A stretch of 64,000 nt of DNA from Vibrio sp. NTOU-M3 (GCF_040869035.1 NZ_CP162101.1:124001-188000); one strand, 5' to 3'; positions 37,276 through 46,572 are shown, counted from the stretch's first letter. The notes: generated from the sequence alone by a model not told the origin. Numbers and translations: made by a program.

Positions 37276-38115
37276 TCATTCATTCGCAATGCATTCTTGA
37301 CCATTCGGATCTACAGTGATGATCTCTCCAGGATAAATAAGGTCATAATCTCTAAGGTTATCGAACGAGCGTAAATTCCAATTGATCAACGCTTCAAAAG
37401 AAACTCCCAAAGTTCTGCTAATTTTTAATAGCCAATCTTCCTTTTCAACGCGATAGTACTTACAAGAATTAACTTCAGGCACAGGGATAGGTGTTGGATC
37501 GATGATCAACTCAGGTAACGGCTCAGGCTCCTTAACAACAATCTGTGGTGGTGGTCTTTTTTCTAACTCAACGACCGTTTTCTCTTCTAATTTAGGTGGC
37601 GTATTTATACGAGAAGCTTGTTGTTCCTTATCGGGATTAATAATTTTGTAATTTAAACCTAACCAGAACATATCTAGATCTTCAACGAAGTTATTATCAG
37701 GTTCACCATAAACAAATCGATAGCCTGCTTTTAGGTCAACATCATTTGACAATTTATAGAAGAAGCCAAAATCCGCTCTAGGAACGACGTCCTTTTTATC
37801 CAACAGCCCGCCTCCCCCAATAAAAACACTGGCGTTTTCAGACATTGGATAGATGAGTTTCATACCAAAGTCAGGAAATACAGAGCGTTCTTCTACGGTT
37901 ACGGAAGGTTTAGGCTCTCTATATAGGACACCAGCATCAAGCGAAAGATACTTGAACATAGAATAATTAATTGCTGCACCATAGTTAAACTGTGTCGTTT
38001 CTTCTACCTCATTCTCTGTATACACAGTCACATCAGCAGAAAGTGTATTCGCGAAGGAACTCGTAGAAACAAAAGGTATTGTGCAACCAATTAGAAATTT
38101 ATTAATTTTATTCAT
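37276..38115 (-). CDS. Outer-membrane beta-barrel protein with C-terminal LysM domain
   Basis: This 279-residue protein has a signal peptide ending SSFA. About 130 residues of alternating hydrophobic, aromatic-ended strands follow, consistent with a small beta-barrel (LSLDAGVLYRE, DFGFFYKLSNDVDLKAGYRF, FWLGLNYKI). A Pro/Glu-rich linker leads to a LysM domain that should bind peptidoglycan (YRVEKEDWLLKISRTLGVS to LIYPGEIITV). Its ATG shares one base with the previous stop (TGATG), so it is coupled to the CfaE-like tip gene. It may anchor or regulate surface display of the downstream lipoproteins. Confidence 0.72.
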   Translation of the reverse strand: MNKINKFLIGCTIPFVSTSSFANTLSADVTVYTENEVEETTQFNYGAAINYSMFKYLSLDAGVLYREPKPSVTVEERSVFPDFGMKLIYPMSENASVFIGGGGLLDKKDVVPRADFGFFYKLSNDVDLKAGYRFVYGEPDNNFVEDLDMFWLGLNYKIINPDKEQQASRINTPPKLEEKTVVELEKRPPPQIVVKEPEPLPELIIDPTPIPVPEVNSCKYYRVEKEDWLLKISRTLGVSFEALINWNLRSFDNLRDYDLIYPGEIITVDPNGQECIANE

Positions 38116-39218
38116 CAAAGTCCCTCTTCAAATATAAGAGTAAAGGAATCACTGTATTTGCCTGTTTCAACATCATTACTGGATATATCACTATAAGAAA
38201 CGGATATTTTAAAGTTAATAGGTGAACCAGACGTATTAATTTTGGTATCACTTTTGACCACATTACCTGCATTTACTAAACTAGAATCAGAACAACCAGA
38301 GCAAGATATTGAGTATTTTATTGGTTTGAATCCTTGGGAACTTTTTAATACAAAATCTTCCGTCGTAGGATTTTTAATTTTTATCGACAAACCATTATTT
38401 AACTCACCTTGAGCGGTAATATTGAAATCTGTTGAACCAGAAACCGTTTTCTTAGTTTTGTTATAGGTTGGAATAATGTTTCCATCACCAACAACAGAAA
38501 TAATGGATAATCCTCTAACCTGATAATCAATTTCAAAGTTCAATGTCCTTGTAATGGTGTTGTATGTCACGACATTACTTTGGGATTTATAATAATATCG
38601 AAACGGAACGATTATGCTCCCTCTGTAAACACCAGGAGGTAAGTCATTGAATGCATTTTTTACTTTATTACTGTCAATTTCAAAAACTGGTTTAAGGTAA
38701 TAAAATGGATTTCTTTCTTCGCTATTAACGATATATTTTGAAGATACACATGGTTCGCCACCCGTTTCAGAGCTTCCTTGCCTTAAATGGAATTCCGTCG
38801 CGTTAGTTCGTAATGTATCCCCATCCGAACAAACGGTCACACCAGAGGCCAGAGCACCATCAACAACAGAAAACGAACTCGATGTTCCCCCTATATTCGT
38901 CCGATAGTTCACCCCAATAACACTGATCGGAATCTCCTTATATGAGCTCCCAACTTTGATAACTAATGGTCGAGTTTTAGTTTGGAAGGTACCCGGTTGC
39001 CATGTGGTGACTGTTGGTACATTTTGCTCAATATACCAACGTGTTGTCGTGTACATTCCTGCGCCACCAAAATAATCATGCATAATATTGCTATCATTTT
39101 GGTTTAAAAATAGGTTTCCATTTGAATCGATTTTAATTTTTACCAATAGTGAAGAAGCCAAAGCTTGGCCAGAGAATACCAACAAAAATATGACACCAAT
39201 TTTTTTTAGTATTTTCAT
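38115..39218 (-). CDS. CfaE/CblD-like fimbrial tip protein
   Basis: This 367-residue exported protein has a signal peptide ending SGQALA. Size and position (after the chaperone gene) match CfaE, CooD and CblD, the minor tip adhesins of alpha (class 5) fimbriae. Sequence elements fitting the group are the early WYIEQNVPTVTTW segment and a Cys pair near residue 300 (SISCSGCSD). The C-terminal half, rich in alternating strands, resembles a pilin domain. Start 39218 follows AAGGTGG. It probably initiates fimbria assembly and binds a receptor; which one is unknown. Confidence 0.75.
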   Translation of the reverse strand: MKILKKIGVIFLLVFSGQALASSLLVKIKIDSNGNLFLNQNDSNIMHDYFGGAGMYTTTRWYIEQNVPTVTTWQPGTFQTKTRPLVIKVGSSYKEIPISVIGVNYRTNIGGTSSSFSVVDGALASGVTVCSDGDTLRTNATEFHLRQGSSETGGEPCVSSKYIVNSEERNPFYYLKPVFEIDSNKVKNAFNDLPPGVYRGSIIVPFRYYYKSQSNVVTYNTITRTLNFEIDYQVRGLSIISVVGDGNIIPTYNKTKKTVSGSTDFNITAQGELNNGLSIKIKNPTTEDFVLKSSQGFKPIKYSISCSGCSDSSLVNAGNVVKSDTKINTSGSPINFKISVSYSDISSNDVETGKYSDSFTLIFEEGL

Positions 39219-39228
39219 TGTTTCCACC

Positions 39229-39918
39229 TTATAGTTCTCGCCTTACAAGAACTCGTTTCTTATAAGATTCATCATGGTTAATGATTAAAACTTCAATGTC
39301 TTTGTTTTTTACCACGTCGGGTAGATCATATTCTCTATATCTTCCAGCTAGAGATGTTTTAACCAGCCTACAATTATTTTGTGAATCTGCATCTTCACAA
39401 CCATCGACCATGAACCTTAAGTAAGTGTTACCTGTATTTTCAAATATCAATGTCTCACCGGTATTTTTAACTTTATAACTAATATTCGCTTGTTTAGCTG
39501 GCATAATAAATAATGGGGCATAGCCAAAATTAACATTGACTACTTTTTCTTCGCCATATGGTTCTGGAGAAAACGTTATCTTATAAACCTTATCTTCCGT
39601 TTCATTGCAACGATCATTACACAAGCTAAGAACACCAACTTGTTTCATTTCATCTCTGTTCAAAATGAATTTAGGATTAGTGAGTGTAACTTCCCACTCT
39701 TTTATATTTTTCTTGGTGTACGGCTTCTCATATATATTTCCGTCTTTTACATAAAGCTCTGCAACACTTGTTGATATGAATTGTCTGTAATCCATATTAT
39801 TGCCAACAGTAAAAACACCATTGCCATTGTCGTCAGCAGTAATAAGCATATAATCGATTCGAAATGCATATGCATAGCTGCTCAATAATACAAAGAAAAC
39901 CAAAAGAAAATATTTCAT
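39229..39918 (-). CDS. Periplasmic fimbrial chaperone, alpha/CS1 type
   Basis: This 229-residue exported protein has a signal peptide ending YAYA. It matches the position and size of the PapD-like chaperones of alpha fimbriae (CfaA-like), with two Ig-like domains expected. The stretches PLFIMPAKQANISYKVKN and ENTGNTYLRFMVDGCED look like the chaperone G1-strand and F/G-loop region, though highly diverged. Start 39918 is used (GGGG upstream). It begins 10 bases after the usher stop. Confidence 0.7.
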   Translation of the reverse strand: MKYFLLVFFVLLSSYAYAFRIDYMLITADDNGNGVFTVGNNMDYRQFISTSVAELYVKDGNIYEKPYTKKNIKEWEVTLTNPKFILNRDEMKQVGVLSLCNDRCNETEDKVYKITFSPEPYGEEKVVNVNFGYAPLFIMPAKQANISYKVKNTGETLIFENTGNTYLRFMVDGCEDADSQNNCRLVKTSLAGRYREYDLPDVVKNKDIEVLIINHDESYKKRVLVRREL

Positions 39919-39928
39919 ACAAACCCCA

Positions 39929-42652
39929 TCAGTTAGTAGATGCCATAACAACACTATTCAAATCAACCAGTTCACGTAAGTCAGATACATACTTATCAAA
40001 CCCATTCACATTTACACTCGCATACTTTTCTGCTAACAAATGAACAACGACACTCTTACCTACTTTTGTCTTAATTATTTCACCAGAAGGATTATTTGCT
40101 CTTATTTGCTGAGCAAACTTGTCAAAATCAGATTCCTTAAATCGTCCGATATAGTAAATCCGTCTATCTTCATCAAACTCTAGATACTGACCAATTTCAT
40201 AGATATCAGGTAGACACTTGTTCGTACCCATATTTAAGTTTTCTGATTCGATTAAATCAGGTAATAAGCAGAATGAATTTTCTGCTTGAAGTTTGAACGG
40301 CGACCCTTCTTTTACTGAAACCTTGTAAACGCCAGAAATAACTTCTTGTATATCGATACATCCATCACCAACACACTTAAGAGTCGTAATATCTTTTTCA
40401 AAAATATCAGTCACCATCGTGACAAATGTTAATGTTCTGGTGATTTTTGTATTAATGATCGCAACCGTACCTGGGTAACTAAACATCACATAGTTCTCAT
40501 TACCTTCATTGTTCAAACTTAAGCTACTCGTTTCGACTTTAACTTTTATATTTTTATATTCAGGTAGGGTCTGAACAAAAGATTCATCGGTTATCCCCTC
40601 AGAATGAATTAGGTTCTCTTTCCCTTTTGCATTCATCGTATTCACCTGAAGGATCCCAAATTTATTTTTGTTATCTTTCAGTCGAATATTGTTATCCGTA
40701 TCGACAACAAGGTAGGAATCTGCTTTTTGGCTAGTTACTTTAACCCTGTCTTTAGTGACAATTTGAGAGCTGTTTAGCGCCAAGTTAGCGTTTCTAGACT
40801 GCTTATTGTTCGCATAGCCATACAACGACATTTTGTAATGTTCACTGTTTTGGTCTAAACCGACGGTTCCAGAGCGAATTGATTGCGTCTTCTTACCGTT
40901 ATCGAAAAACGTACCATCTAAAATAGATGCTCTAGCTCTAATCTCGTCATCAACTAGTTCAGTTTCCATCGACGCTGAATTCGAAGAATAAAATGCGCCA
41001 TCAGGATGCAAGCCAGAATAATGTGAGTAAGAAATACTGTCATTTAAAGGAAGCGTTAAGTTCATTCCCAGCGTAAAACGATCACTGACTGCTTTTTCAT
41101 CATTAAAGTCATATGAACTAAATAAATCTAAGCGACTTTGAACAAAGAAAGGCAGGTTAACGTTCAGATCCAATTTCTGTGTAACAAGATCTCCACTTTC
41201 CAATTCATCGATATTGTATGTGTAACTTAGATAGCCGGAACCACCATTAAAGCTTGCCCCATAAGAAGCCGAGATATAACGGTAGTCATTCGGCGTTGTT
41301 AGCAGACCTTCGAGAGCGCTACCTTCGCCATATCGAAATGATTCGTAGGCGATATCCAGTCCCATGATGTTTGAAGAAACAAATAACTCGTTTGACTCAT
41401 CACTAAACAATGTGTAAACCGAATTAATGGCAAAATTCTGGTTAAGTTGATAGCTGCCACCGATGACGGCGTAATCTTCGTAGTCAGTCACATTAAGAGA
41501 GGCACCTAATGTTAAGGTGTCCAACGCTCTATAAGAGACAGAGGCACGACCAAATCTAGGGCCCTTCATTGTCATTGAGTCCGTGCTTTCCGCATATCGG
41601 CCGACTTCTAATAAGTAGTCGTAATCTTTTACTAATAGGTTGCTAAATGAGCTGTTTTGAATAGTTCGCTTTTCATTTAAGACCTCAACACCGTTTGCAA
41701 GAATAATAACGTCGACATCATAGCGGCCACTTGGTAGTTGAGCGTTGGTGAAATAACCCTGCCCTTGAACCACATTTTGTTGCAGTAAGATCTTCTCACC
41801 ACGCTTGATCAACAATAATCCATCGGTTGGTGAGTAGAAAAAGTGCTTCTGATATTCTCTTACATCACCCAAAAGCAATTCATTTGAACTACCAAACTTC
41901 ACAGAGTACGTACCATTATTTAGGTAGTCTTTCTGCAAAAAATCGGTACTGTTGAAACTGGTATAGTACCTTGAGTATCCAACATCGAGTTTCTTATTTC
42001 TTGAATTTAATCGGTATAACGCTTCGTCTGTCTTAAATCCTGCGCTAGAGCTATATTCAATATCAGTACTGATATAGCCATACTTCAAACCAAGTAATGA
42101 CTGATTGTAAAAAGAGTAATTAAAGTCATTTGATTGACTTAAGTACATATCAAAGTGGTTAATTAACGCTCTATCTCGGTTAATTCCATCGGCATAAACC
42201 ATATCTTCTAATGGTTTCAAAAAATCTTCTGAAAAATTACTTTTTCCTAACCATACATAGACCTGATTATTGAATTCATCATAAGCAACTTCATAATCAT
42301 TTGTTGGCAAAATACAATCTTTTAATAACGTGGTACATTGATCGGTAAAGTTGACACCGGATTGTAGATCTTCAACAAATCGTTGAGCGAAAGTTTTCGT
42401 TACACCTTGTTCTATGTACACATCACGAATTGAATTCAAAAAACGAGCATCGGCAACACGAATTTGGCCAAACTTTATAAACGCCTCTACTTTCTTAAAT
42501 TCGCCATTAGGTGTTTGAAAATCCAAATATAAGAGCTTTTCTCTGAATAACTCTTCAAATCCTTCAGGGATCTCATTGGCGACAGATGAAGACGTAGGAT
42601 AGCCAGCAGAAAATACAGCAGTAAACAAAAGTAGCGACAGTTTCATATTCAT
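39929..42652 (-). CDS. Outer-membrane fimbrial usher, alpha/CS1 (CfaC/TcfC) type
   Basis: This 907-residue exported protein is the assembly platform and pore for fimbrial subunits. The signal peptide is MNMKLSLLLFTAVFSAGYPTSSSVA. The middle 500 residues alternate as in a large beta-barrel (for example SVKFGSSNELLLGDVREYQKHFFYSP and LTLGASLNVTDYEDYAVIGGSYQLNQNF segments). A periplasmic C-terminal domain ends in two Cys-containing stretches (CVGDGC and CLLPDL). Start 42652 overlaps the preceding stop (ATGA) and has GGAG upstream. Length and order fit the CfaC group rather than the FimD group. Confidence 0.82.
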   Translation of the reverse strand: MNMKLSLLLFTAVFSAGYPTSSSVANEIPEGFEELFREKLLYLDFQTPNGEFKKVEAFIKFGQIRVADARFLNSIRDVYIEQGVTKTFAQRFVEDLQSGVNFTDQCTTLLKDCILPTNDYEVAYDEFNNQVYVWLGKSNFSEDFLKPLEDMVYADGINRDRALINHFDMYLSQSNDFNYSFYNQSLLGLKYGYISTDIEYSSSAGFKTDEALYRLNSRNKKLDVGYSRYYTSFNSTDFLQKDYLNNGTYSVKFGSSNELLLGDVREYQKHFFYSPTDGLLLIKRGEKILLQQNVVQGQGYFTNAQLPSGRYDVDVIILANGVEVLNEKRTIQNSSFSNLLVKDYDYLLEVGRYAESTDSMTMKGPRFGRASVSYRALDTLTLGASLNVTDYEDYAVIGGSYQLNQNFAINSVYTLFSDESNELFVSSNIMGLDIAYESFRYGEGSALEGLLTTPNDYRYISASYGASFNGGSGYLSYTYNIDELESGDLVTQKLDLNVNLPFFVQSRLDLFSSYDFNDEKAVSDRFTLGMNLTLPLNDSISYSHYSGLHPDGAFYSSNSASMETELVDDEIRARASILDGTFFDNGKKTQSIRSGTVGLDQNSEHYKMSLYGYANNKQSRNANLALNSSQIVTKDRVKVTSQKADSYLVVDTDNNIRLKDNKNKFGILQVNTMNAKGKENLIHSEGITDESFVQTLPEYKNIKVKVETSSLSLNNEGNENYVMFSYPGTVAIINTKITRTLTFVTMVTDIFEKDITTLKCVGDGCIDIQEVISGVYKVSVKEGSPFKLQAENSFCLLPDLIESENLNMGTNKCLPDIYEIGQYLEFDEDRRIYYIGRFKESDFDKFAQQIRANNPSGEIIKTKVGKSVVVHLLAEKYASVNVNGFDKYVSDLRELVDLNSVVMASTN

Positions 42653-43161
42653 AATGACAACTCCACTAAAGTAACGATGTTCCCCTGACATCTAAAAGCA
42701 TCACTACCTAAACTACCGAAGCTGACAGCCAATGTATTTTTTGAAGCGTGACTGTTACTGTCAGTAGCATTAAAATCTAATTTGATAGGCTTATTAAGTT
42801 CAAATACATTATTATCAAGCTTTAACGAAGTAATGTTTTCTATTACCACGTTATCTTGACTATCAAAACATGAGGATGTGTTTTCTATTAACCTAACAGA
42901 ATATTTAAGTGAATTATCTGTTAAAGGGATATTGGTATTAATATCTAAAGTTATATCTTTTGAATTAAATGTTTTTGTTGTTCCATTATATTCCGCGATA
43001 AAGTTATTCGGCGTCGCAACCACTGACGTAATCATCTCGGAGAAAAATTTACTTTTGTCTATATCAGTACTTACACGGAACTCACGCTCAATAACTTTCG
43101 CTGAGACGGCATTGGTTATTAAGCAAAAGCACGCAATACTAAAAATAGACTTATACAACAT
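42649..43161 (-). CDS. Probable CS1/alpha-type fimbrial subunit (second pilin)
   Basis: This 170-residue exported protein has a signal peptide ending NAVSA and then KVIEREFRVSTDID, resembling the donor-strand region of class 5 pilins. Two Cys residues (SSCFDSQ, FRCQGN) could form a disulfide. It overlaps the usher start (ATGA), so the two are coupled. It could alternatively be a diverged chaperone such as EcpB, but its size and N-terminus favour a pilin. Start 43161 has a poor ribosome site. Confidence 0.62.
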   Translation of the reverse strand: MLYKSIFSIACFCLITNAVSAKVIEREFRVSTDIDKSKFFSEMITSVVATPNNFIAEYNGTTKTFNSKDITLDINTNIPLTDNSLKYSVRLIENTSSCFDSQDNVVIENITSLKLDNNVFELNKPIKLDFNATDSNSHASKNTLAVSFGSLGSDAFRCQGNIVTLVELSL

Positions 43162-43192
43162 AGGCAACCACTTTGAATTATTTTGAAGGTTA

Positions 43193-43213
43193 GCGCGGTG
43201 AAATACACCGCGC
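43193..43213 (-). promoter_or_regulatory. Hairpin between the major pilin and the rest of the fimbrial operon
   Basis: Perfect 8-base GC-rich arms GCGCGGTG and CACCGCGC with a five-base loop lie 18 bases after the major pilin stop. No T-run follows on the minus strand, so it is more likely an mRNA-processing or stability element than a full terminator. Such a hairpin would favour pilin over usher expression. Confidence 0.7.
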
Positions 43214-43231
43214 ATATTGCACGAACAACCT

Positions 43232-43807
43232 TTATGGTGTTGCTGTTACAACTTCTGATGCCACTACGGTTACCGCAACACTTGCAGCACCTTCTACGTT
43301 TACGTTTGGATCAGTTGTTTTTGTAATTGGAGTCGCGTTTGAAACACGTAGGCTAAGCGTTTGTTTCTTAGCAACACCAGTACCGCCTACAGTAAAGTCT
43401 GTGCTAGACAGAGTATCTGTTACTTTCGGTGTAATAGACTGAACGATGTTGCCGCCCAACATGTATTCCACTTTTGTTACTTTCCAGTCTGCATCTTTTA
43501 ATGCACCTATAACTGGGTTGTCGATTGCATTACCGGTGTCACCCGTTTTCCAATCATTAGAACGCGCTTCTAGCGTCAGTTCGCTTGATGTGAATGTACC
43601 GTCATTATTTACAAATAGAGTACCGCGAGTATTTGCATCGTTTAGTTCAACACCACCAGCACCAGTAATAACCAGCTTATCGCCAGCTACGCTGCTGCCA
43701 ACAAAACCATTCCAAACGACAGTAGCTTGTGGGTCCGCAGCGATTGCAGAAGTAGAGAACACGCCACCAACCATTGTTGCCAAAATTAATGGGACAAATT
43801 TTTTCAT
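43232..43807 (-). CDS. Probable major fimbrial subunit (pilin), first gene of the operon
   Basis: This 191-residue exported protein has a signal peptide ending SAIAA. The mature chain is Cys-free and Val/Thr/Gly-rich, with beta-strand-like repeats (ATVVWNGFVGSSVAGDKLVITGAGG, GTLFVNNDGTFTSSELTLEAR). It begins with the Ala-Asp stretch common to CS1-like and Ecp-like pilins. Position (first gene, hairpin after it, usher operon downstream) supports the major pilin. GGA precedes the ATG. The family is inferred from context. Confidence 0.7.
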   Translation of the reverse strand: MKKFVPLILATMVGGVFSTSAIAADPQATVVWNGFVGSSVAGDKLVITGAGGVELNDANTRGTLFVNNDGTFTSSELTLEARSNDWKTGDTGNAIDNPVIGALKDADWKVTKVEYMLGGNIVQSITPKVTDTLSSTDFTVGGTGVAKKQTLSLRVSNATPITKTTDPNVNVEGAASVAVTVVASEVVTATP

Positions 43808-44272
43808 ATTTACAACATCCTTTAGAAGTTAATGTCTATGTTTAGAAGAAATGTTTCACATAAACTTAGTTATTGACCTATCTGAACATATACAGATAAG
43901 ACGTCCGGCAAGACGAATTCACTTATATTCTGAGGTAGAAGAACCAACAAAAAAACAACAGATGAATTCGCTTTACAACACAATGGTCCTATATTTTTTG
44001 ATCGTTTTAAAATTAAATCACATTAACAATTGTCACCCAAAAATTATTTATATACATTAATTGGAATTAGTAAAATTTAAAAACAAACAAAATTGATAAT
44101 AATCAATGAGTTATCTATATGTAAATATATTTACCACTAAATAAGAGATTTCTTTCCAATAAATTAATATTTTTATTTAGAAATATTATTGTTTAACTTT
44201 CGCACAAGAGCTTGATATTTACCGTTTGCTAACATGATAATAATCAACACAGCCAACAAATGGAGTTCATAT
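43808..44272. other. Divergent promoter region of the fimbrial operon and the repeat-module proteins
   Basis: These 465 AT-rich bases contain no convincing gene (a 69-codon frame at 43851-44060 lacks family features). They should hold both promoters and probably H-NS-type silencing, judging by AT content. No known operator was recognised. Confidence 0.55.
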
Positions 44273-45367
44273 ATGAAAACAAAGTTGACAAGTAACATAG
44301 TCATTCTTTCAGCTTTAATAAGTTTTAATTCTTTTGCATCTACAAGTGAGATAAAAGGTGCAAATATTGTTCAATCATCAAATCATTTAATTGGTTATTA
44401 TGATGGCGAAGTAATTTCAAACTTCGATAAAAACGGAAATTTCCGCGAGTTTTATTGGGAATCGTCAGAAGGCGATATTATTAAAAACAAATCATTTATC
44501 GCTCAAAATAGTCTGCCGACTACATATAAATTTTGTGTAGCAGAGGACGACTCGTTTAATTGCGATACTTATACACAGAGCAATTTCATCAGAAGTGCAC
44601 GTTCGAGTCGTTTCACGGTGGATTTAAACATCGCACTTATAGAAGCATATCCTGATACCATCTCTTATATTCACTCTATTATCGATATGCGTGTGGTTAC
44701 TGGTTACAGTAACGAAATGATACATGAAGTATTTTCAGATAAAGGAGCACTAGTTAGCAGCCAAAACGTTTCCTTTTTTACAAACGCAGCAGAAGATGAA
44801 ATCTTTATCGACTACGACCGTATCCCGGAAACAGATGCATACGGAAATTTGATTGATGGCATCTATTCTTGTGCAACCGTTTTGTTTGCTGATGGCTCAA
44901 ACGTTGAAAAATGTACAGAAACTAAAAAACTTAGCCGCTCTGAAGAAACATTCGGTGAAGTATGGGGCATTAATGACCGAAAAGAGACGGCATTCTCCAT
45001 TTTTAGAAACGATACCTCAAAAGGTACCCACTTCTATTCACTAGCGGGTTACAAAGTGGATGGCCGTTATAATCGCTTCCCTGGCGAGTACAACAACCAA
45101 TACTGGATTTACTTGGGTAAATCATCTAGCGATGCGATTGAGAAAAACAATACCATAAAAGATCATAAAGCTTGGGGCGATCCAGAGTTAAACCCTAAAG
45201 TCGGTGATTTATTCGTTAAACCTCTCTACAAAAAGAATAGCTATTCAATTTATAAGCTTAAAAAATTGAATTTCGATAATAAAACACACATTAAATACTA
45301 TGAGTTTCCTAAAGGAAATTATAGTGATAAGAACTGGGAATTTGTAAACACGGTAGAATGGAAGTAA
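44273..45367 (+). CDS. Exported protein with two C-terminal aromatic repeat modules
   Basis: This 364-residue protein starts at 44273 (GGAG upstream) with a signal peptide ending NSFA. I do not recognise a family for the N-terminal 230 residues. The C-terminal third holds two copies of a short module. One runs from FSIFRND to NQYWIYLG and the other from LFVKPLYKKNSYSIYKL to KNWEFVN. Each follows the plan FYxL, then YxxFPxGxYxxxYWxYL. The next gene has a third copy. The modules resemble small beta-rich binding domains of secreted hydrolases or toxins, so a surface or secreted binding role is possible. It is divergent from the fimbrial operon. Confidence 0.65.
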   Translation: MKTKLTSNIVILSALISFNSFASTSEIKGANIVQSSNHLIGYYDGEVISNFDKNGNFREFYWESSEGDIIKNKSFIAQNSLPTTYKFCVAEDDSFNCDTYTQSNFIRSARSSRFTVDLNIALIEAYPDTISYIHSIIDMRVVTGYSNEMIHEVFSDKGALVSSQNVSFFTNAAEDEIFIDYDRIPETDAYGNLIDGIYSCATVLFADGSNVEKCTETKKLSRSEETFGEVWGINDRKETAFSIFRNDTSKGTHFYSLAGYKVDGRYNRFPGEYNNQYWIYLGKSSSDAIEKNNTIKDHKAWGDPELNPKVGDLFVKPLYKKNSYSIYKLKKLNFDNKTHIKYYEFPKGNYSDKNWEFVNTVEWK

Positions 45368-45372
45368 TTAAT

Positions 45373-45894
45373 ATGAATCTAAAATTAACGACAATAATAG
45401 GTAGCGTATTGGTTCTTTCTGGATGTTACCACAATCACCCAAATGAGAAGCTATACGAACATCCTGCTTTCTATTGCTATAACACAGAGAAAGCGTGTGA
45501 ATGGCCAAATGATCTTTATCAAAGTAACGACGCCTTGGTAGATAGAATCTACTCAAAAACAAATGAGGATGGCAATCGCTCCTTCTATACACTGCAAACA
45601 GTGAGTGGAAGTGAAAGCAGAAAAATGATTTATCTCGCTGATAACATTAATACTGCAATTAAACGAAATAAGAAAATTGCACCTTATAACAACTATTCCA
45701 ATGACTACCCATATGGCATTAAAAACTCCAATATGGATAACAGTTTCTACATTGGATTTGTTAACAAAGACCAATTTACAACGTATAAATTGCGTAGAAC
45801 TAATGGTTACCATGAGTATGACGATTTACCTTATGGTAACTACCACAACTACTATTGGTTGAAAAAGAAAGTAAAACGTATTTCTAAATACTAA
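45373..45894 (+). CDS. Small lipoprotein with one aromatic repeat module
   Basis: This 173-residue lipoprotein has the start MNLKLTTIIGSVLVLSGC (lipobox LSGC). It has no known family. Its C-terminus contains TTYKLRRTNGYHEYDDLPYGNYHNYYW, the same plan (YKL, Y-x-Y, P-x-G-N-Y, YW) as the two modules in the preceding protein. It starts five bases after that gene's stop, so they are one transcript. GGAAG precedes the ATG. A strong terminator follows at 45912. Confidence 0.68.
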   Translation: MNLKLTTIIGSVLVLSGCYHNHPNEKLYEHPAFYCYNTEKACEWPNDLYQSNDALVDRIYSKTNEDGNRSFYTLQTVSGSESRKMIYLADNINTAIKRNKKIAPYNNYSNDYPYGIKNSNMDNSFYIGFVNKDQFTTYKLRRTNGYHEYDDLPYGNYHNYYWLKKKVKRISKY

Positions 45895-45911
45895 TGATTT
45901 AACGTAACCAA

Positions 45912-45945
45912 AACGCCCAAGCATTGTTGATATTGCTTGGGCGTT
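45912..45945 (+). terminator. Rho-independent terminator after the repeat-module lipoprotein
   Basis: Perfect 12-base arms AACGCCCAAGCA and TGCTTGGGCGTT with a ten-base loop, the right arm running into a T-tract (TTTTTAT). Confidence 0.92.
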
Positions 45946-46056
45946 TTTATGTGTCACCCGAAAGTCTCTGTCTAAAACACCACTCTTTTAAACTTCTTCC
46001 AACACTCTTCTTTTTTACGACTAGGCTTAAACAAAAGAACAATAAGGAGACATAAA

Positions 46057-46572
46057 ATGATCAGACAGTGGCTAGGCTTAGTTTTGATGTCGTTTACATC
46101 GCTTTCATACGCAAATACCGACAATTTTGATAACTTCTATCTTGGTCTTGCGAGTAGCTTTTCTGAAGTGGATATCAATGGCGTCGATCAAGTCGATGAC
46201 AAACCTGATATTTCCTCAGTTGGGGTTATTTTTGGCTACCAACCATCCAAGTACTTTGCGATAGAAGCCAGAGAGTTGGTTCGAGTATCGAGTCGTTCTG
46301 ATATGTTTGATGGTCAAGGCTCACTACTCGCTCGCGGCATTGTTCCTATCCATGAATACTTTGCTCTCTATGGTGTCGGGGGGATCTCTGGTATTTACAC
46401 CAGCGGCTTTGATGATTTGGAGACTGATGTGACCTATGGGGCCGGTTTTAGAATCAAAAAAGGCTCCCCACTTTATCTTGATGTCGAATACCGTCGGCTA
46501 TATTCAGGAGATTTTGTTGGTAGCGACATTGAAGTCAATTCTGTCAATCTCAATATCGTTTACGGCTTTTAA
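46057..46572 (+). CDS. Small outer-membrane beta-barrel protein (OmpA/OmpX-like)
   Basis: This 171-residue protein has a signal peptide ending SYA and about eight alternating strands (FYLGLASSFSEVD, SVGVIFGYQPSKYFAIEARE, YFALYGVGGISGIY, LYLDVEYRRLYSG). It ends in the C-terminal aromatic YGF required for barrel insertion. AAGGAG lies about nine bases before the ATG. It stands between the surface locus and the PTS locus with its own upstream region, so its partner is uncertain. Confidence 0.82.
   Translation: MIRQWLGLVLMSFTSLSYANTDNFDNFYLGLASSFSEVDINGVDQVDDKPDISSVGVIFGYQPSKYFAIEARELVRVSSRSDMFDGQGSLLARGIVPIHEYFALYGVGGISGIYTSGFDDLETDVTYGAGFRIKKGSPLYLDVEYRRLYSGDFVGSDIEVNSVNLNIVYGF

Noticed and set aside
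43851..44060. 69-codon open frame in the fimbrial promoter region
   Set aside because: No ribosome site or family features, AT-rich composition as expected for regulatory DNA.
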